This document shows, in pieces, positions 8,892 to 17,448 of a stretch of 64,000 bases of DNA. How positions within the stretch are numbered: position 1 is the first letter of the stretch; every line of letters begins with the position of its first letter. The stretch lies in contig CBHWBD010000003.1 of assembly GCA_966111775.1 (NCBI GenBank), positions 1 to 64,000 of the forward strand, written 5' to 3'. The stretch comes from Pelomonas sp966111775 (GTDB taxonomy: Bacteria; Pseudomonadota; Gammaproteobacteria; Burkholderiales; Burkholderiaceae_C). The translations under genes and the position numbers were made by a program. The notes below the pieces were generated by a model. That model had not been told where the DNA came from. It searched no databases and worked only from the letters and a program-made list of their open reading frames with translations.

Positions 8892-9887
8892 GTCCTGGCG
8901 CCAGCGTTCCGGCGAGGAGCCCGTCCAACCCTGGAAGGCGCGAAAAAAGGAGTTGGGATCCTCGAAGCCGAGCAGGAAGGAAATCTCGGCATGCGAGAGC
9001 CGCGTCTGCGCCAGGTAGTGGCGGGCCAGGCCGGCGCGGATGTCGGCGACCAGGGCCTGGAAGTTCAGCCCTTCTTCGCCCAGGCGACGCTGCAGCGTGC
9101 GCCGGCTCATTGCCAGCCGCGACGCCACGGCATCGATGCCGGACTGGCCACCGGGCAGGGATTCGAGCAGCAGTGCGCGCACCCGCTCGCCGACGGTCGC
9201 CGACGCATCCAGCTCGGCCAGGCGACGGCGCAACTCGGGCTCGAAGACGCGCCACATGGCGTCGCTGGCCGTCAGGAAGGGGCGCTCCACATCGGCCGCC
9301 GCAAAGGCGATGGCCGGCGGCCCACCGATGTCGATTGCACAACCGAACCAGGCTTCGAAATCGGCCAGCGGCTCGGGCCGTGCGGGCAGGCAAAGCTGCA
9401 AGGCAGGCAGCGGCTCGCGCGTGCCCAGCCGCCCGAGGCGCAGCAAGAAGGCGAGTTCGCCGACCAGCAGCGACAGCGGCGGCCCCTGCGACACCGCCAG
9501 CCAGCGCGGGCGCACGGCGAGCCTGCCGTCGGCGCCGGGCTGCAGGTCCAGGGCCATCGGCGCCACGAGGCGTTTGTGATGTGCCAGGCGTTGCAGCGCC
9601 GAGGCGAGATCGGGGCTGCACAGGGCGGCGAACAGCGGCGGCGAGAAAACCTCCGTGCTGAGGGCATCGACCAGGCGCAGCGGGAACAGCGGATCGCCCA
9701 CGGCCTCCTCCAGCGCCTGCCAGAGCCGGAAATAGCCGGCGGTGTCCAACCCGGCCTGGGGCCGGCTCAGCAGGTCATCGGGCAGGCCCGCACGGCGCAG
9801 CACGTCGGCCGGGCGCAGGCCCAGGTCACGCATCAGCGTCGCCCAGCCGGCCTCGACCAGGAAGAGCTTGGGCGACGGCGTGCTCAT
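8877..9887 (-). CDS. AraC-family transcriptional regulator (arabinose-binding-type N-domain)
   Basis: 336 residues. The N-terminal about 200 residues resemble the 'Arabinose_bd' domain of OruR/ArgR-like AraC regulators. The C-terminus carries the two helix-turn-helix units (VASRLAMSRRTLQRRL and the ISFLLGFEDPNSFFRAFQGWTG signature). It binds DNA as a regulator; the ligand is unknown. ATG 9887 was chosen because it forms an ATGA overlap with the stop of the SDR gene upstream (9884-9887); the frame stays open to 9935. The coupling suggests that it regulates, or is induced with, the SDR gene. Confidence 0.9.
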   Translation of the reverse strand: MSTPSPKLFLVEAGWATLMRDLGLRPADVLRRAGLPDDLLSRPQAGLDTAGYFRLWQALEEAVGDPLFPLRLVDALSTEVFSPPLFAALCSPDLASALQRLAHHKRLVAPMALDLQPGADGRLAVRPRWLAVSQGPPLSLLVGELAFLLRLGRLGTREPLPALQLCLPARPEPLADFEAWFGCAIDIGGPPAIAFAAADVERPFLTASDAMWRVFEPELRRRLAELDASATVGERVRALLLESLPGGQSGIDAVASRLAMSRRTLQRRLGEEGLNFQALVADIRAGLARHYLAQTRLSHAEISFLLGFEDPNSFFRAFQGWTGSSPERWRQDSEHR

Positions 9888-10702
9888 TTCACTTGGCTGA
9901 GGATGAGGCGGTCGTAGGCCCGATCGCCGAACCATTTGCGGACGAACATCAGCGGCCGTGCGAACTTGCCCGCGACATAGCGTGTGGCCGGCCGGCGCGC
10001 CTGCACGGCCTTGGCGATGGCATCGACAACGACGGACGGCGGCGACAGCGACTCCGGCTTGTCATAGGACTCGCGCGTCGCGCGGGCCACGGCCTGGGCC
10101 AACGCACGGTAGGGACCACTGCCGGAGCGCTTGAGCAGGGGCTCCAGCATGACTTCACCGAACTCGGTCGCGATGACGCCCGGCTCGATGACGACGACGG
10201 CTATGCCGAAGGCCGCCAGCTCCAGGCGCAGGCAGTCGCTCCAGCCCTCGACGGCATGCTTGGTGGCGTGATACCAGGCGCCCAGCGGCGTGTAGATGCG
10301 CCCGCCCATGGAGGAGAGGTTGATGATCTTGCCGGCGCCCTTGGCCCGCATAGCCGGCAGCAGCAACTGGGTCAGCCGCGCCATGCCGAAGAGGTTGACC
10401 TCGAACTGGTAGCGGGCGTCTTCCAGCGGCATGTCCTCGACAGCGCCGAACAGCCCGAAGCCGGCGTTGTTGACAAGCACGTCGACGCCGCCGTGGCTGC
10501 GGGTGATCTGCTCGACCGCGGCCACGATGTCCTCGTCGCGAGTGATGTCCATCTTCAGCGCGATGGCGCCTGCAGCCTGCAGGTCCTGCATCTGCTCGAC
10601 GCGTCGGGCGGCCACGTAGACGGTGTAGCCCAGTTGCAGCAGGCGCCTGGCGGTGTCCTTGCCCATGCCGGACGACGCGCCGGTGACGAGAGCGATGCTC
10701 AT
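9884..10702 (-). CDS. Short-chain dehydrogenase/reductase (SDR)
   Basis: 272 residues of the classical SDR family. The nucleotide-binding TGASSGMG motif is at the N-terminus, AARR after the second strand suggests NADP preference, NNAG stabilises the sheet, and the catalytic set Ser (INLSSMGG), Tyr-x-x-x-Lys (YHATK) is complete. The substrate cannot be read from sequence. A Shine-Dalgarno AAGGAA precedes the ATG by 5-6 bases. It is coupled by ATGA overlap to the AraC regulator. The roughly 140 bases upstream hold its promoter; I see no clear sigma-70 boxes there. Confidence 0.92.
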   Translation of the reverse strand: MSIALVTGASSGMGKDTARRLLQLGYTVYVAARRVEQMQDLQAAGAIALKMDITRDEDIVAAVEQITRSHGGVDVLVNNAGFGLFGAVEDMPLEDARYQFEVNLFGMARLTQLLLPAMRAKGAGKIINLSSMGGRIYTPLGAWYHATKHAVEGWSDCLRLELAAFGIAVVVIEPGVIATEFGEVMLEPLLKRSGSGPYRALAQAVARATRESYDKPESLSPPSVVVDAIAKAVQARRPATRYVAGKFARPLMFVRKWFGDRAYDRLILSQVK

Positions 10703-10841
10703 GAAATTCCTTGCGAATACCGGGGACCGGCGACACCTTCAGTGTGCAGCCCTGCCCGGCGCGTCAGACTCGCAAAGTGCGCCAAACCTCCAACCAAAGA
10801 TGCCAACCCGGCGCCATCCGGCGCCAAGCCGTCTCGCCAGA

Positions 10842-11450
10842 TCAGCTCGCGTATTTCACCGAGCAGCCGTAGGGCCGCGTCGACGCCTTCTCGACCTTGC
10901 GACCCGCGGCCACGGCCGCCAGGGCTTCGGTCACATAAGGCTCAGCCTTGGCGACGTCGGCCTTGTCGGATGTCGCGATGCTGTCGATGCCGCCCTTGTA
11001 GGCCAGGGTGCCATCGGCCTTGATGACGTACATATGCGGTGTCGTCTGCGCGCCGTAGAGCCTGCCCAGTTCGCCCTTGGGATCAAGCAGCGTCGCGGTC
11101 GGCACGGCACCCCGATCGGTGTTGAGCTTCTGCGCCACCGCACCGTCGACGAAGCCCTGCTGGCCGGGCGCCGACGAGATCACCTGCAGCCACACCACGC
11201 CCTGCGCTGTCGCGGCCTTCTGCTGGGTCTGCATATTGCCGCTGCCGTAGTGCTTCCTCACGAAGGGGCAGTCGTGGTTGGTCCACTCCAGCACCACGGT
11301 CTTGCCCTTGTAGTCGGCCAGGTTGACGGTCTTGCCATCGGCCGTCGTGGCGGTGAAGGCCGGCGCCGGCGCGTCGACGGTGGCGGTGGCGTGGGCCAGC
11401 ACCGGCAAAGAGATCAGGGCGGCGAGCAGGCTGCGGCGAAGCAAGGTCAT
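10842..11450 (-). CDS. Periplasmic thioredoxin-like (redoxin) protein
   Basis: 202 residues with a Sec signal peptide (ending AHA, about residues 1-20) and a redoxin/AhpC-TSA-type thioredoxin fold (PAPAFTATTADGKTVNLADYKGK). The active site is WTNHDCPFVRKHY: one Cys in CPFV instead of CxxC. A second Cys lies only near the C-terminus (YGCSV). It could work as a one-Cys peroxiredoxin-like protein or as a thiol carrier recycled by DsbD. The start is fixed by AGGAG 6 bases before the ATG and by the ATGA overlap with the dsbD-like stop (11447-11450). The frame runs on upstream, but only as a shadow of dsbD. Confidence 0.87.
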   Translation of the reverse strand: MTLLRRSLLAALISLPVLAHATATVDAPAPAFTATTADGKTVNLADYKGKTVVLEWTNHDCPFVRKHYGSGNMQTQQKAATAQGVVWLQVISSAPGQQGFVDGAVAQKLNTDRGAVPTATLLDPKGELGRLYGAQTTPHMYVIKADGTLAYKGGIDSIATSDKADVAKAEPYVTEALAAVAAGRKVEKASTRPYGCSVKYAS

Positions 11451-13546
11451 GTCGAACTCCTGGAAGAGGCGGGGGGCGCGGTGGATGAGGAAAGGGCCTC
11501 GACGATGAGCCCGGGGGTGAGGATCTGCGGCAGCACCTGGGCCTCGGCGGCACCCGGTGCGTAGTAGAGGTAGAGGGGCACACCGGAGCGGCCATGGGCC
11601 TTCAGCACGGCGGTGATGCTGGGGTCCTCGCGGGTCCAGTCGCCCTTGAGATAGGCGACACCGGCCTTGGCGAAGGCGTCCTTGACCTCGGGGCGCGACA
11701 GCGCGACGCGCTCGTTGACGAGGCAGGAGATGCACCAGGACGCCGTCATGTTGACGAAGACCGGCTTGTTCTGCGCACGCAATTCGGCCAGGCGCTCCGC
11801 GCTGTAGGCCTCGATGCTGGACTCGGCGCGCACCTCGACCGCCGCCACCGGCTTGATCCAGTGCACCACGCCCAGGGCCAGTGCCAGGCTGGCCAGCGCG
11901 GCCACGCCGCTGACAACGCCCTGGCTGGCGCGACGCAGCCACAGCGCGAAGGCGATCAGCACCAGGCCGCCCAGGGCCATCGCGACGCCGTCCGGGCCGG
12001 CCTGCTGGGCCAGCACCCACAGCAGCCAGACGACGGCCACATACATCGGGAAGGCGAGGAACTGCTTGAACTTGTCCATCCAGGCGCCCGGCCGCGGCAG
12101 CCAGCGCTGCGCCGCGGGCCAGAAGGCCAGGATCAGGAAGGGCAGGGCCAGGCCGAGACCGAGGGCGAGGAAGACAGCCAGCATGACCGCCGCCGGCTGG
12201 GACAGCGCGAAGGCCAGCGCGGCCCCCATGAAGGGCGCCGTGCAGGGGGTGGCGACGACGGCCGCAAGCACGCCGGTGAAGAAGCTGCCCGCCAGGCCCT
12301 GCTTGGCCGCCAGGTCGGACCCCAGGCCGGTGAAGCTGCCGCCGACATCGAAGAAGCCCGACAGGTTCAAGCCGACCAGGAAGAGCAGATAGCTGACGGT
12401 GAGGACGAAGACCGGCGAATGGAACTGGAAGCCCCAACCCACCTGCTGGCCACCGGCGCGCAGCGCGATCAGCACGGCAGCCAGGGCCGCGAAGCTGATC
12501 AGCACGCCGGCCGTGTAGGCCAGGCCCTCGGCCTTGTGATTGCCTTCGCGCACCAGGGCCAGGGCCTTGATGGACAGCACCGGAAAGACGCAGGGCATCA
12601 GGTTCAGGATCAGGCCACCCACCAGGGCCAGGGCCAGGGCGGGCAGCAGCCCGAGGTCGCTCTCGGGCGCGGGCGTGGCCGCGGGCGCGGCGCCGGCCTC
12701 GGGCGCGCTCAGGTCGGCCGGGCCCGGGCCCTTGCCGGCGCCCTCGGGCATGGGCACAGAGACCGCCCAAGCTTGCTCACCCGTTGCTGTCGTCAACACG
12801 ACGACGCCGGACAGCGGCTTGCCCGCCGCCACGGGCTCGTCCCCGGCGGGAATGTCCAGCGCCCAGCCGCTGCCTTCGGCCTTCAGGGCCTGCGGCGCGC
12901 TGTGGGCGACGGCGCCCCAGGTGTCGGCAAAGAAATAGGCCTTGGTCACGCCTGCCGTCGGGCCACTGAGGCGCACACCCTGGGGCGCGGCCTTGAGCTG
13001 CACGGCGAAGGTTGCCGGCTTGGGGATGGTACCGCGCCATTCCTCGATCTGGGCCGCGTCGACGCCGGCCTTGGCCTCGGCCGCGACCGGCAGGTCCAGA
13101 CCCAGGCTGACATCCTCGGGAATGCACACGTCCTTGCAGACCAGCCATTTGACGGCGGCGGCGGGCTTGAAGCGGCTGCCCGGCTTGGCGTCGGCCGGCA
13201 CCGTCAGTTCGACCAGCAGCGCCGCACGGCCTTCATAGCCGTAGTTGACGATGGGGCCGATGGCCTGGATGGATGGCGTGGGCCACTGGATGGCACCGGC
13301 CTGGGCGCCCGTCCAGGCTATGGTGGTGGCCTGGCCGGAGTCGCCCGGGTTCAGCCAGTAGGTATGCCAGTGCGGCTTGATGTTCTGCTCCAGCGCCACC
13401 GTGAAGCGCTGGCCCGGCGCCACCGTGGCCTGGCTGGACACGAGGCGGGCCTGCACATGCTCGGTGGCGGCCTCGGGCGGGGCGGCCAGGGCGAGCAGCG
13501 GAGCGGCCAGCAGGGCCGGAAGGAAGGGGCGCAGCAACGAGAACAT
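11447..13546 (-). CDS. Protein-disulfide reductase DsbD family (ScsB-like)
   Basis: 699 residues with three parts. A signal peptide and DsbD/ScsB-type periplasmic N-domain contain a Cys pair (KWLVCKDVCIPE). The central CcdA-like 8-helix membrane domain has the two redox cysteines in LNLMPCVFPVLS and VATPCTAPFMG. The C-terminal thioredoxin domain has WCISC. The protein carries electrons from cytoplasmic thioredoxin to periplasmic partners. The downstream redoxin gene, coupled by ATGA, is the likely client. The gene starts 9 bases after the stop of the DTW-domain gene, so a common transcript is likely. Identification is strong; whether it is a DsbD or ScsB functional type is open. Confidence 0.92.
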   Translation of the reverse strand: MFSLLRPFLPALLAAPLLALAAPPEAATEHVQARLVSSQATVAPGQRFTVALEQNIKPHWHTYWLNPGDSGQATTIAWTGAQAGAIQWPTPSIQAIGPIVNYGYEGRAALLVELTVPADAKPGSRFKPAAAVKWLVCKDVCIPEDVSLGLDLPVAAEAKAGVDAAQIEEWRGTIPKPATFAVQLKAAPQGVRLSGPTAGVTKAYFFADTWGAVAHSAPQALKAEGSGWALDIPAGDEPVAAGKPLSGVVVLTTATGEQAWAVSVPMPEGAGKGPGPADLSAPEAGAAPAATPAPESDLGLLPALALALVGGLILNLMPCVFPVLSIKALALVREGNHKAEGLAYTAGVLISFAALAAVLIALRAGGQQVGWGFQFHSPVFVLTVSYLLFLVGLNLSGFFDVGGSFTGLGSDLAAKQGLAGSFFTGVLAAVVATPCTAPFMGAALAFALSQPAAVMLAVFLALGLGLALPFLILAFWPAAQRWLPRPGAWMDKFKQFLAFPMYVAVVWLLWVLAQQAGPDGVAMALGGLVLIAFALWLRRASQGVVSGVAALASLALALGVVHWIKPVAAVEVRAESSIEAYSAERLAELRAQNKPVFVNMTASWCISCLVNERVALSRPEVKDAFAKAGVAYLKGDWTREDPSITAVLKAHGRSGVPLYLYYAPGAAEAQVLPQILTPGLIVEALSSSTAPPASSRSST

Positions 13547-13555
13547 CCCGAAATC

Positions 13556-14110
13556 CTAGGCCATACCGCTTTCACCCCGCCGTGACAGGCCTGCTCGAAC
13601 AAAAGCGTCGAAAGCGGACCACAGCGGTGCAAAGCGTTCCGGAGCCCCTTCCAGCAGGGCCAGGGCATGCAGGCCCGCCTCCAGGGTCGACAGCTGGCCG
13701 GGACGGTGCGAGCGGCGAAGCGCATAGCGACCAGGGGTCTGCGGCAGCGCCAGGCGGGGCAGCGCAGCGAGCCAGGGATTGGCAGCCAGCAACCGGCGGC
13801 TCTGGCGCCAGCTGCCATCCAGCAGGATGAGGCGATCGATGCAAGCCGGGAGCGCGGACTCGCCCTCGCCCGGGTAGAGCAGGACGGTGCCGGGGCCGGC
13901 CAGGGCCGGGTCGAACACCTCGCCGCGCAGCCTTCGCGCGGCCGGGCTCAGGCCCAACGTCAGAAAAGCGGTGGTGTTCTTCGCGTGGCCGGCCTCGTCG
14001 GGGTGCTGCAAGACGACCAGCTCGGTGCGCACTGCCAGCGGGGTGGGCAGCATCGCGCACAGGCAGGTCGCTGCCGGGCGCTCGCAGCGCGGGCAGACCG
14101 CGCGGGGCAT
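13556..14110 (-). CDS. tapT: DTW-domain tRNA-uridine aminocarboxypropyltransferase
   Basis: 184 residues. The N-terminal zinc-type cysteines (CPRCERPAATCLCAML), QHPDEAGHAKNT and LLDGSWRQSRRLL are hallmarks of the DTW domain family (E. coli TapT/YfiP). That family adds the 3-amino-3-carboxypropyl group of SAM to U47 in tRNA. Here the signature strand reads DGSW rather than DTW, a common variant. ATG 14110 immediately before the Cys-rich start was chosen; the longer frame to 14209 is Arg-rich and without a ribosome site. It lies in a run of four same-strand genes with 9-10 base gaps. Confidence 0.87.
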   Translation of the reverse strand: MPRAVCPRCERPAATCLCAMLPTPLAVRTELVVLQHPDEAGHAKNTTAFLTLGLSPAARRLRGEVFDPALAGPGTVLLYPGEGESALPACIDRLILLDGSWRQSRRLLAANPWLAALPRLALPQTPGRYALRRSHRPGQLSTLEAGLHALALLEGAPERFAPLWSAFDAFVRAGLSRRGESGMA

Positions 14111-14120
14111 GGCTGCAGGC

Positions 14121-14696
14121 TCAGTTCGCCGGCGGCGACACGGAGTGCGGCGCGATCGTCGACACCGTGCTGTCGGTGCCGGCGTCGGCGGCCTCTTCCT
14201 CACCCGCACGGCGCCGCGTGCGCGTGCTCGGCAGCTTCATCTGGCGGCGCTTGGCCAGGCGGCCCGCCAGCCAGACGCCCAGGACGACGCCGAAGATGTT
14301 CAGCGCGCCGAACAGCGGCGCCGCGTTGGACGACAGCAGCATGCTCTGCAGCGGTGCGGAGTAGGCTCGCGGCTTCAGCGCGAAGCTGAAGGCGCCAAAG
14401 ATCAACCACCCCCCCCAGCCCACGCCGACGCCGGACATCATCCAGGCCAGATAGGGCCGGTGGCGGCGGCGCTGCGGCCGCAGCGTCAGATAGCCCCAGA
14501 TCAGCGAGACCAGAAAGAGCAGCAGCGCGATGGCGAGCGCCTCGCCCAGCATGACCTGCAGGCTGTTGCGGCCGCCCAGCTGGGCATAGACCTGACGCGG
14601 CAGGCCGGTGGTCGCGTACTTCATGGCCGCACCCGCGCCGAAGCAATACAGCAGGAGGCCGGAAAAGAAGGCGATGGAGCGACGGGCGGCTTTCAT
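14121..14696 (-). CDS. Hypothetical inner-membrane protein
   Basis: 191 residues with about four hydrophobic segments (IAFFSGLLLYCFGAGAA; VMLGEALAIALLLFLVSLIWGYL; WMMSGVGVGWGGWLIFGAFSF; LFGALNIFGVVLGVWLAG). A positively charged loop lies between helices 2 and 3, and the tail is basic then acidic and probably cytoplasmic. No named domain was recognised. It is the first gene of the run membrane protein / tapT / dsbD-like / redoxin, ending 10 bases before tapT. ATG 14696 was chosen over 14768 because it begins directly before the first membrane helix. Confidence 0.7.
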   Translation of the reverse strand: MKAARRSIAFFSGLLLYCFGAGAAMKYATTGLPRQVYAQLGGRNSLQVMLGEALAIALLLFLVSLIWGYLTLRPQRRRHRPYLAWMMSGVGVGWGGWLIFGAFSFALKPRAYSAPLQSMLLSSNAAPLFGALNIFGVVLGVWLAGRLAKRRQMKLPSTRTRRRAGEEEAADAGTDSTVSTIAPHSVSPPAN

Positions 14697-14762
14697 GGAG
14701 GCGGATTCTCGACGTTGTCGGCCCCGCGATTCCGGCAGGATTTCCCGATCGGCCAAAACAAA

Positions 14763-14792
14763 GCCCACCGTCCAGGGGGGTGGACGGTGGGC
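14763..14792 (-). terminator. Rho-independent terminator after the 57-residue ORF
   Basis: A perfect 12-bp stem (GCCCACCGTCCA with TGGACGGTGGGC) has a loop of six bases. On the minus strand it is followed by TTTGTTTTGG, so it terminates the short minus-strand gene that ends 21 bases earlier. Its position supports that small gene being real. Confidence 0.85.
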
Positions 14793-14813
14793 TGAGAGGA
14801 GGGGGCTGGGGAA

Positions 14814-14987
14814 CTAGCGCTTGCGGTCGAAGCGCTGGGCGCGGGCGAGGCCGCGACGCTCGCCGCTGTAGAAACCTGTGTCGAAGGCCTCGTGCTTGCG
14901 GCCCTTTTCGACGGATTCGGCACTCCAGGCAGCTTCCGGGAGGGGGAGGCGGCGCGGCTGGTGTTCGGTGCGAGGCTGGATCTTCAT
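14814..14987 (-). CDS. Small basic hypothetical protein, 57 residues
   Basis: 57 residues, strongly basic and Arg-rich (begins MKIQPRTEHQPRR and ends RFDRKR), with no membrane segment or cysteine. A perfect terminator lies directly after the stop, and codon use matches the neighbours, which argues for a genuine gene. Regions of low complexity suggest a disordered or nucleic-acid-binding protein, but this is only a guess. The frame is open further upstream to 15128; that part lies in the promoter region of the divergent aminopeptidase gene and is unlikely to be translated. Family not recognised. Confidence 0.6.
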   Translation of the reverse strand: MKIQPRTEHQPRRLPLPEAAWSAESVEKGRKHEAFDTGFYSGERRGLARAQRFDRKR

Positions 14988-15068
14988 GATGCTGTCTGGC
15001 CTTTTGGGGGCCGTCTCACGCCGAGAGCGGCGCGATTGGGAGGCACAACGGCGGCCCCGCAACGGCGG

Positions 15069-15098
15069 TTGACAGCCAAAACACACTTCTTTGCAGAT
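15069..15098 (+). promoter_or_regulatory. Possible sigma-70 promoter of the aminopeptidase gene
   Basis: A consensus -35 box TTGACA is at 15069-15074. The region 16-18 bases further (15091-15098) holds only a weak -10 (GCAGAT). It lies about 60 bases before the ATG at 15158. The -35 is perfect; the -10 is poor, so confidence is limited. Confidence 0.35.
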
Positions 15099-15157
15099 CT
15101 GGCCTGCGGTCACCGGCTGTGCCGACAATGCCGGTTTTGGAAATCCAGGACCCCGCC

Positions 15158-16537
15158 ATGACCGTCCAGCTGAAGAAGACCCTCCCGGCCAAGGCCACCC
15201 CCATCACCGTCGTCGACCGGGCCGCCTTCCAGGCCCTGGCTGCCGGCCTCCCCGAGGCCACGCGGGCCTGGCTGGCCACGGTCGGCTTCGTCGGCGCCCC
15301 CGACAGCCACGCCCTGGTGCCCGGCGCCGACGGCCGCCTGGCCCAGGTGTTCGCCGGCGTCGCCCACTCGGCCCACCCCTTTGCGCTGAGCGCCCTGCCC
15401 CTGGCCCTGCCCGAAGGCGTCTACAAGCTGGATGAGGCCGGCCTGGCCCTGCTGCCCGAGGTGGCGGCCATGTCCTGGGAACTGGGCGGCTACCGCTTCG
15501 ACCTCTACAAGCCGGCCGGGCGCGCCCCGGCGACGCTGGTGCTGAAGGGCGGCGCCGACGCCGAACGCGGCCTGGCCCTGGCCGCCGCCATCGCGGCGAC
15601 GCGCGACCTGGTCAACACGCCGGCCGAGCACATGGGCCCGGCCGAACTGGCCGCCGCCGCCAAGGCCCTGGCCAAACAATACGACGCGAGCTACGCCGAA
15701 ACCGTCGGCGACGCCCTGCTGAAGAAGAACTTCCCCAGCATTCATGCCGTAGGCCGCGCGAGCACGCGCTCACCTCGTCTGATCGAGATCAACTGGGGCA
15801 ACCCCAAGCATCCCAAGCTGGCCCTGGTCGGCAAGGGCGTCTGCTTCGATACCGGCGGCCTGAACATCAAGCCCGGCGAAGGCATGCGCCAGATGAAGAA
15901 GGACATGGGCGGCGCCGCCAACGCCCTGGGCCTGGCCACGCTGATCATGGCCTTCAAGCTGCCGGTGCGGCTGCAGCTGCTGATCCCGGCGGTCGAGAAC
16001 TCGATCTCGGGCAATGCCTACCGGCCCGGCGACATCATCAAGACCCGCAAGGGCCTGCACATCGAGATCGGCAACACCGACGCCGAGGGCCGGGTCATCC
16101 TCTGCGACGCCCTGGCCTATGCCGCCGAAGGCAAGCCCGACCTCGTCATCGACCTGGCGACGCTGACCGGCGCTGCCCGTGTGGCCCTGGGCGCCCAGCT
16201 GCCGGCCCTGTTCGCCAAGCATATGGACACGGCCCGCGATCTGGTCGACCTGGGCCTGAAGCTGGACGACCCGCTCTGGCATATGCCGCTGTGGGCGCCG
16301 TATCACGCCGGCATCGAAAGCACGATCGGCGACATCGTCAACACCGGCAAGAGCCCGCTGGCCGGCGCCATCAACGCGGCGCTGTTCCTGGAAGACTTCC
16401 TGCCGGCCCAGCAGGACTGGCTGCACGTCGACCTGTTCGCCTGGAACGACGCGCCGCGCGCCGGCCGCCCGGTGGGCGGCGAGGCGCAGACCATCCGCAC
16501 CTTGCTCGCCTACCTGGAGCAGCGGTATTCGGCCTGA
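15158..16537 (+). CDS. M17 leucyl aminopeptidase family protein
   Basis: 459 residues. This cytoplasmic metallo-aminopeptidase removes N-terminal residues from peptides. The C-terminal catalytic domain has the two-metal site blocks GKGVCFDTGG (Lys and Asp ligands), MKKDMGGAA and the M17 signature NTDAEGR. The N-terminal domain is diverged and shorter than in PepA, placing it in the 'leucyl aminopeptidase family' subgroup rather than PepA proper. The start is set by AGGA 7 bases upstream of ATG 15158; an ATG at 15119 has no ribosome site. Its stop (16535-16537) directly abuts the stop of the convergent proQ-like gene with no spacer. Confidence 0.94.
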   Translation: MTVQLKKTLPAKATPITVVDRAAFQALAAGLPEATRAWLATVGFVGAPDSHALVPGADGRLAQVFAGVAHSAHPFALSALPLALPEGVYKLDEAGLALLPEVAAMSWELGGYRFDLYKPAGRAPATLVLKGGADAERGLALAAAIAATRDLVNTPAEHMGPAELAAAAKALAKQYDASYAETVGDALLKKNFPSIHAVGRASTRSPRLIEINWGNPKHPKLALVGKGVCFDTGGLNIKPGEGMRQMKKDMGGAANALGLATLIMAFKLPVRLQLLIPAVENSISGNAYRPGDIIKTRKGLHIEIGNTDAEGRVILCDALAYAAEGKPDLVIDLATLTGAARVALGAQLPALFAKHMDTARDLVDLGLKLDDPLWHMPLWAPYHAGIESTIGDIVNTGKSPLAGAINAALFLEDFLPAQQDWLHVDLFAWNDAPRAGRPVGGEAQTIRTLLAYLEQRYSA

Positions 16538-17368
16538 TTACTCGGCCTGATCCTTGGGAGGCTGAGCCTCGGCGGTGGGCTCAGGCTTGGGCGCCTGCTG
16601 AGGCTTGGCGGCCTGATCGCGACGCGGCTGATCCGGCCGCTTGCCCTGGCGCTGAGGCGGACGTCCACCTTCACGGCGGCCACCTTCCGGGCGGCCACCG
16701 CCACCGGGGCGACGGTCGTCGCGACGCGGCGGCGGGCCATCGCGGCGAGCTTCGCGCGGCGGGGCCGGCGGCGCCTCGGCGCGCTCCTTGCGCGCGATCT
16801 CCAGCAGACCCGGCAGTTCCTCGGGCGTGGTGCCCTTGAGGACGCAGAAGTTGGCTTCGGTCAGCGTCGTGCGCTCGAAATCCCACAGCAGCTGGGCGCG
16901 GTTGCGGCGCTGCTGGGCTTCCAGGCGGTGTTGCTCCTGGTCGGCCTGCTCGCGCTCCTGCTTCAGACCGCGGCGACGGGCCAGCTCTTCCTGGGCGGCC
17001 TTGAGGTGTTCCTCGGTGATCTCGCCGGCCGGCTGGCCGTCAAGGTCGAAACGGGTCTTGGCCTGGGTCAGCGCGATCAGATAGCCGGTGCCGCCGGTGT
17101 AGCGGCGCAGGAAGGCGCTGAGCTGGGCCTTGGTGAACTTGCCGGGGGCGCGCTCCTGGATGTCGGCCTGGATGCGCAGCTTGACGGGCTTGGGCTTGCC
17201 GGTGAACAGGGCCGGGAACAGGGCCTTGAGCTCTGCGGTGGCGTCGACGGGGGCAGCGGCGGGCTCGGCCGGCTTGGCTTCGGGCGCAGGCGCCGCAGCG
17301 GCAGCAGCGGCCGTGTCGTCGGACGGGCTGTCAGACGGAATAGCGGGATCGGGCAGATCGGAATTCAT
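16538..17368 (-). CDS. ProQ/FinO-family RNA chaperone
   Basis: 276 residues. An Ala/Pro-rich disordered N-terminus (about 1-45) precedes a ProQ/FINO domain at about 50-160 (LKALFPALFTGKPKPVKLRIQ, then KFTKAQLSAFLRRYTGGTGYL). A charged coiled segment and a long Arg/Gly/Pro/Gln-rich tail follow. ProQ-domain proteins bind structured small RNAs and mRNA 3' ends. The basic low-complexity tail probably adds non-specific RNA binding (inference). ATG 17368 was preferred to 17509 because the extra residues fall in the neighbouring divergent promoter. Its stop abuts the aminopeptidase stop. Confidence 0.92.
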   Translation of the reverse strand: MNSDLPDPAIPSDSPSDDTAAAAAAAPAPEAKPAEPAAAPVDATAELKALFPALFTGKPKPVKLRIQADIQERAPGKFTKAQLSAFLRRYTGGTGYLIALTQAKTRFDLDGQPAGEITEEHLKAAQEELARRRGLKQEREQADQEQHRLEAQQRRNRAQLLWDFERTTLTEANFCVLKGTTPEELPGLLEIARKERAEAPPAPPREARRDGPPPRRDDRRPGGGGRPEGGRREGGRPPQRQGKRPDQPRRDQAAKPQQAPKPEPTAEAQPPKDQAE

Positions 17369-17448
17369 CGCAAAGCGGTTGGCAAGCAAGGGGCGGGATT
17401 GTCGGCCATCATGGCCACCTGCACGCTTTTCGCCAAAAGGCCGCCCCC

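Noticed and set aside
10801..10841. GGCGCC-ATCC-GGCGCC hairpin after the redoxin gene, considered as terminator
   Set aside because: Short stem of a self-complementary hexamer and no T-run on the minus strand; too common in GC-rich DNA.
11594..13585. A 663-codon open frame on the + strand
   Set aside because: Antisense shadow of the DsbD-like gene; no recognizable domain and Gly/Gln/Arg-rich composition.
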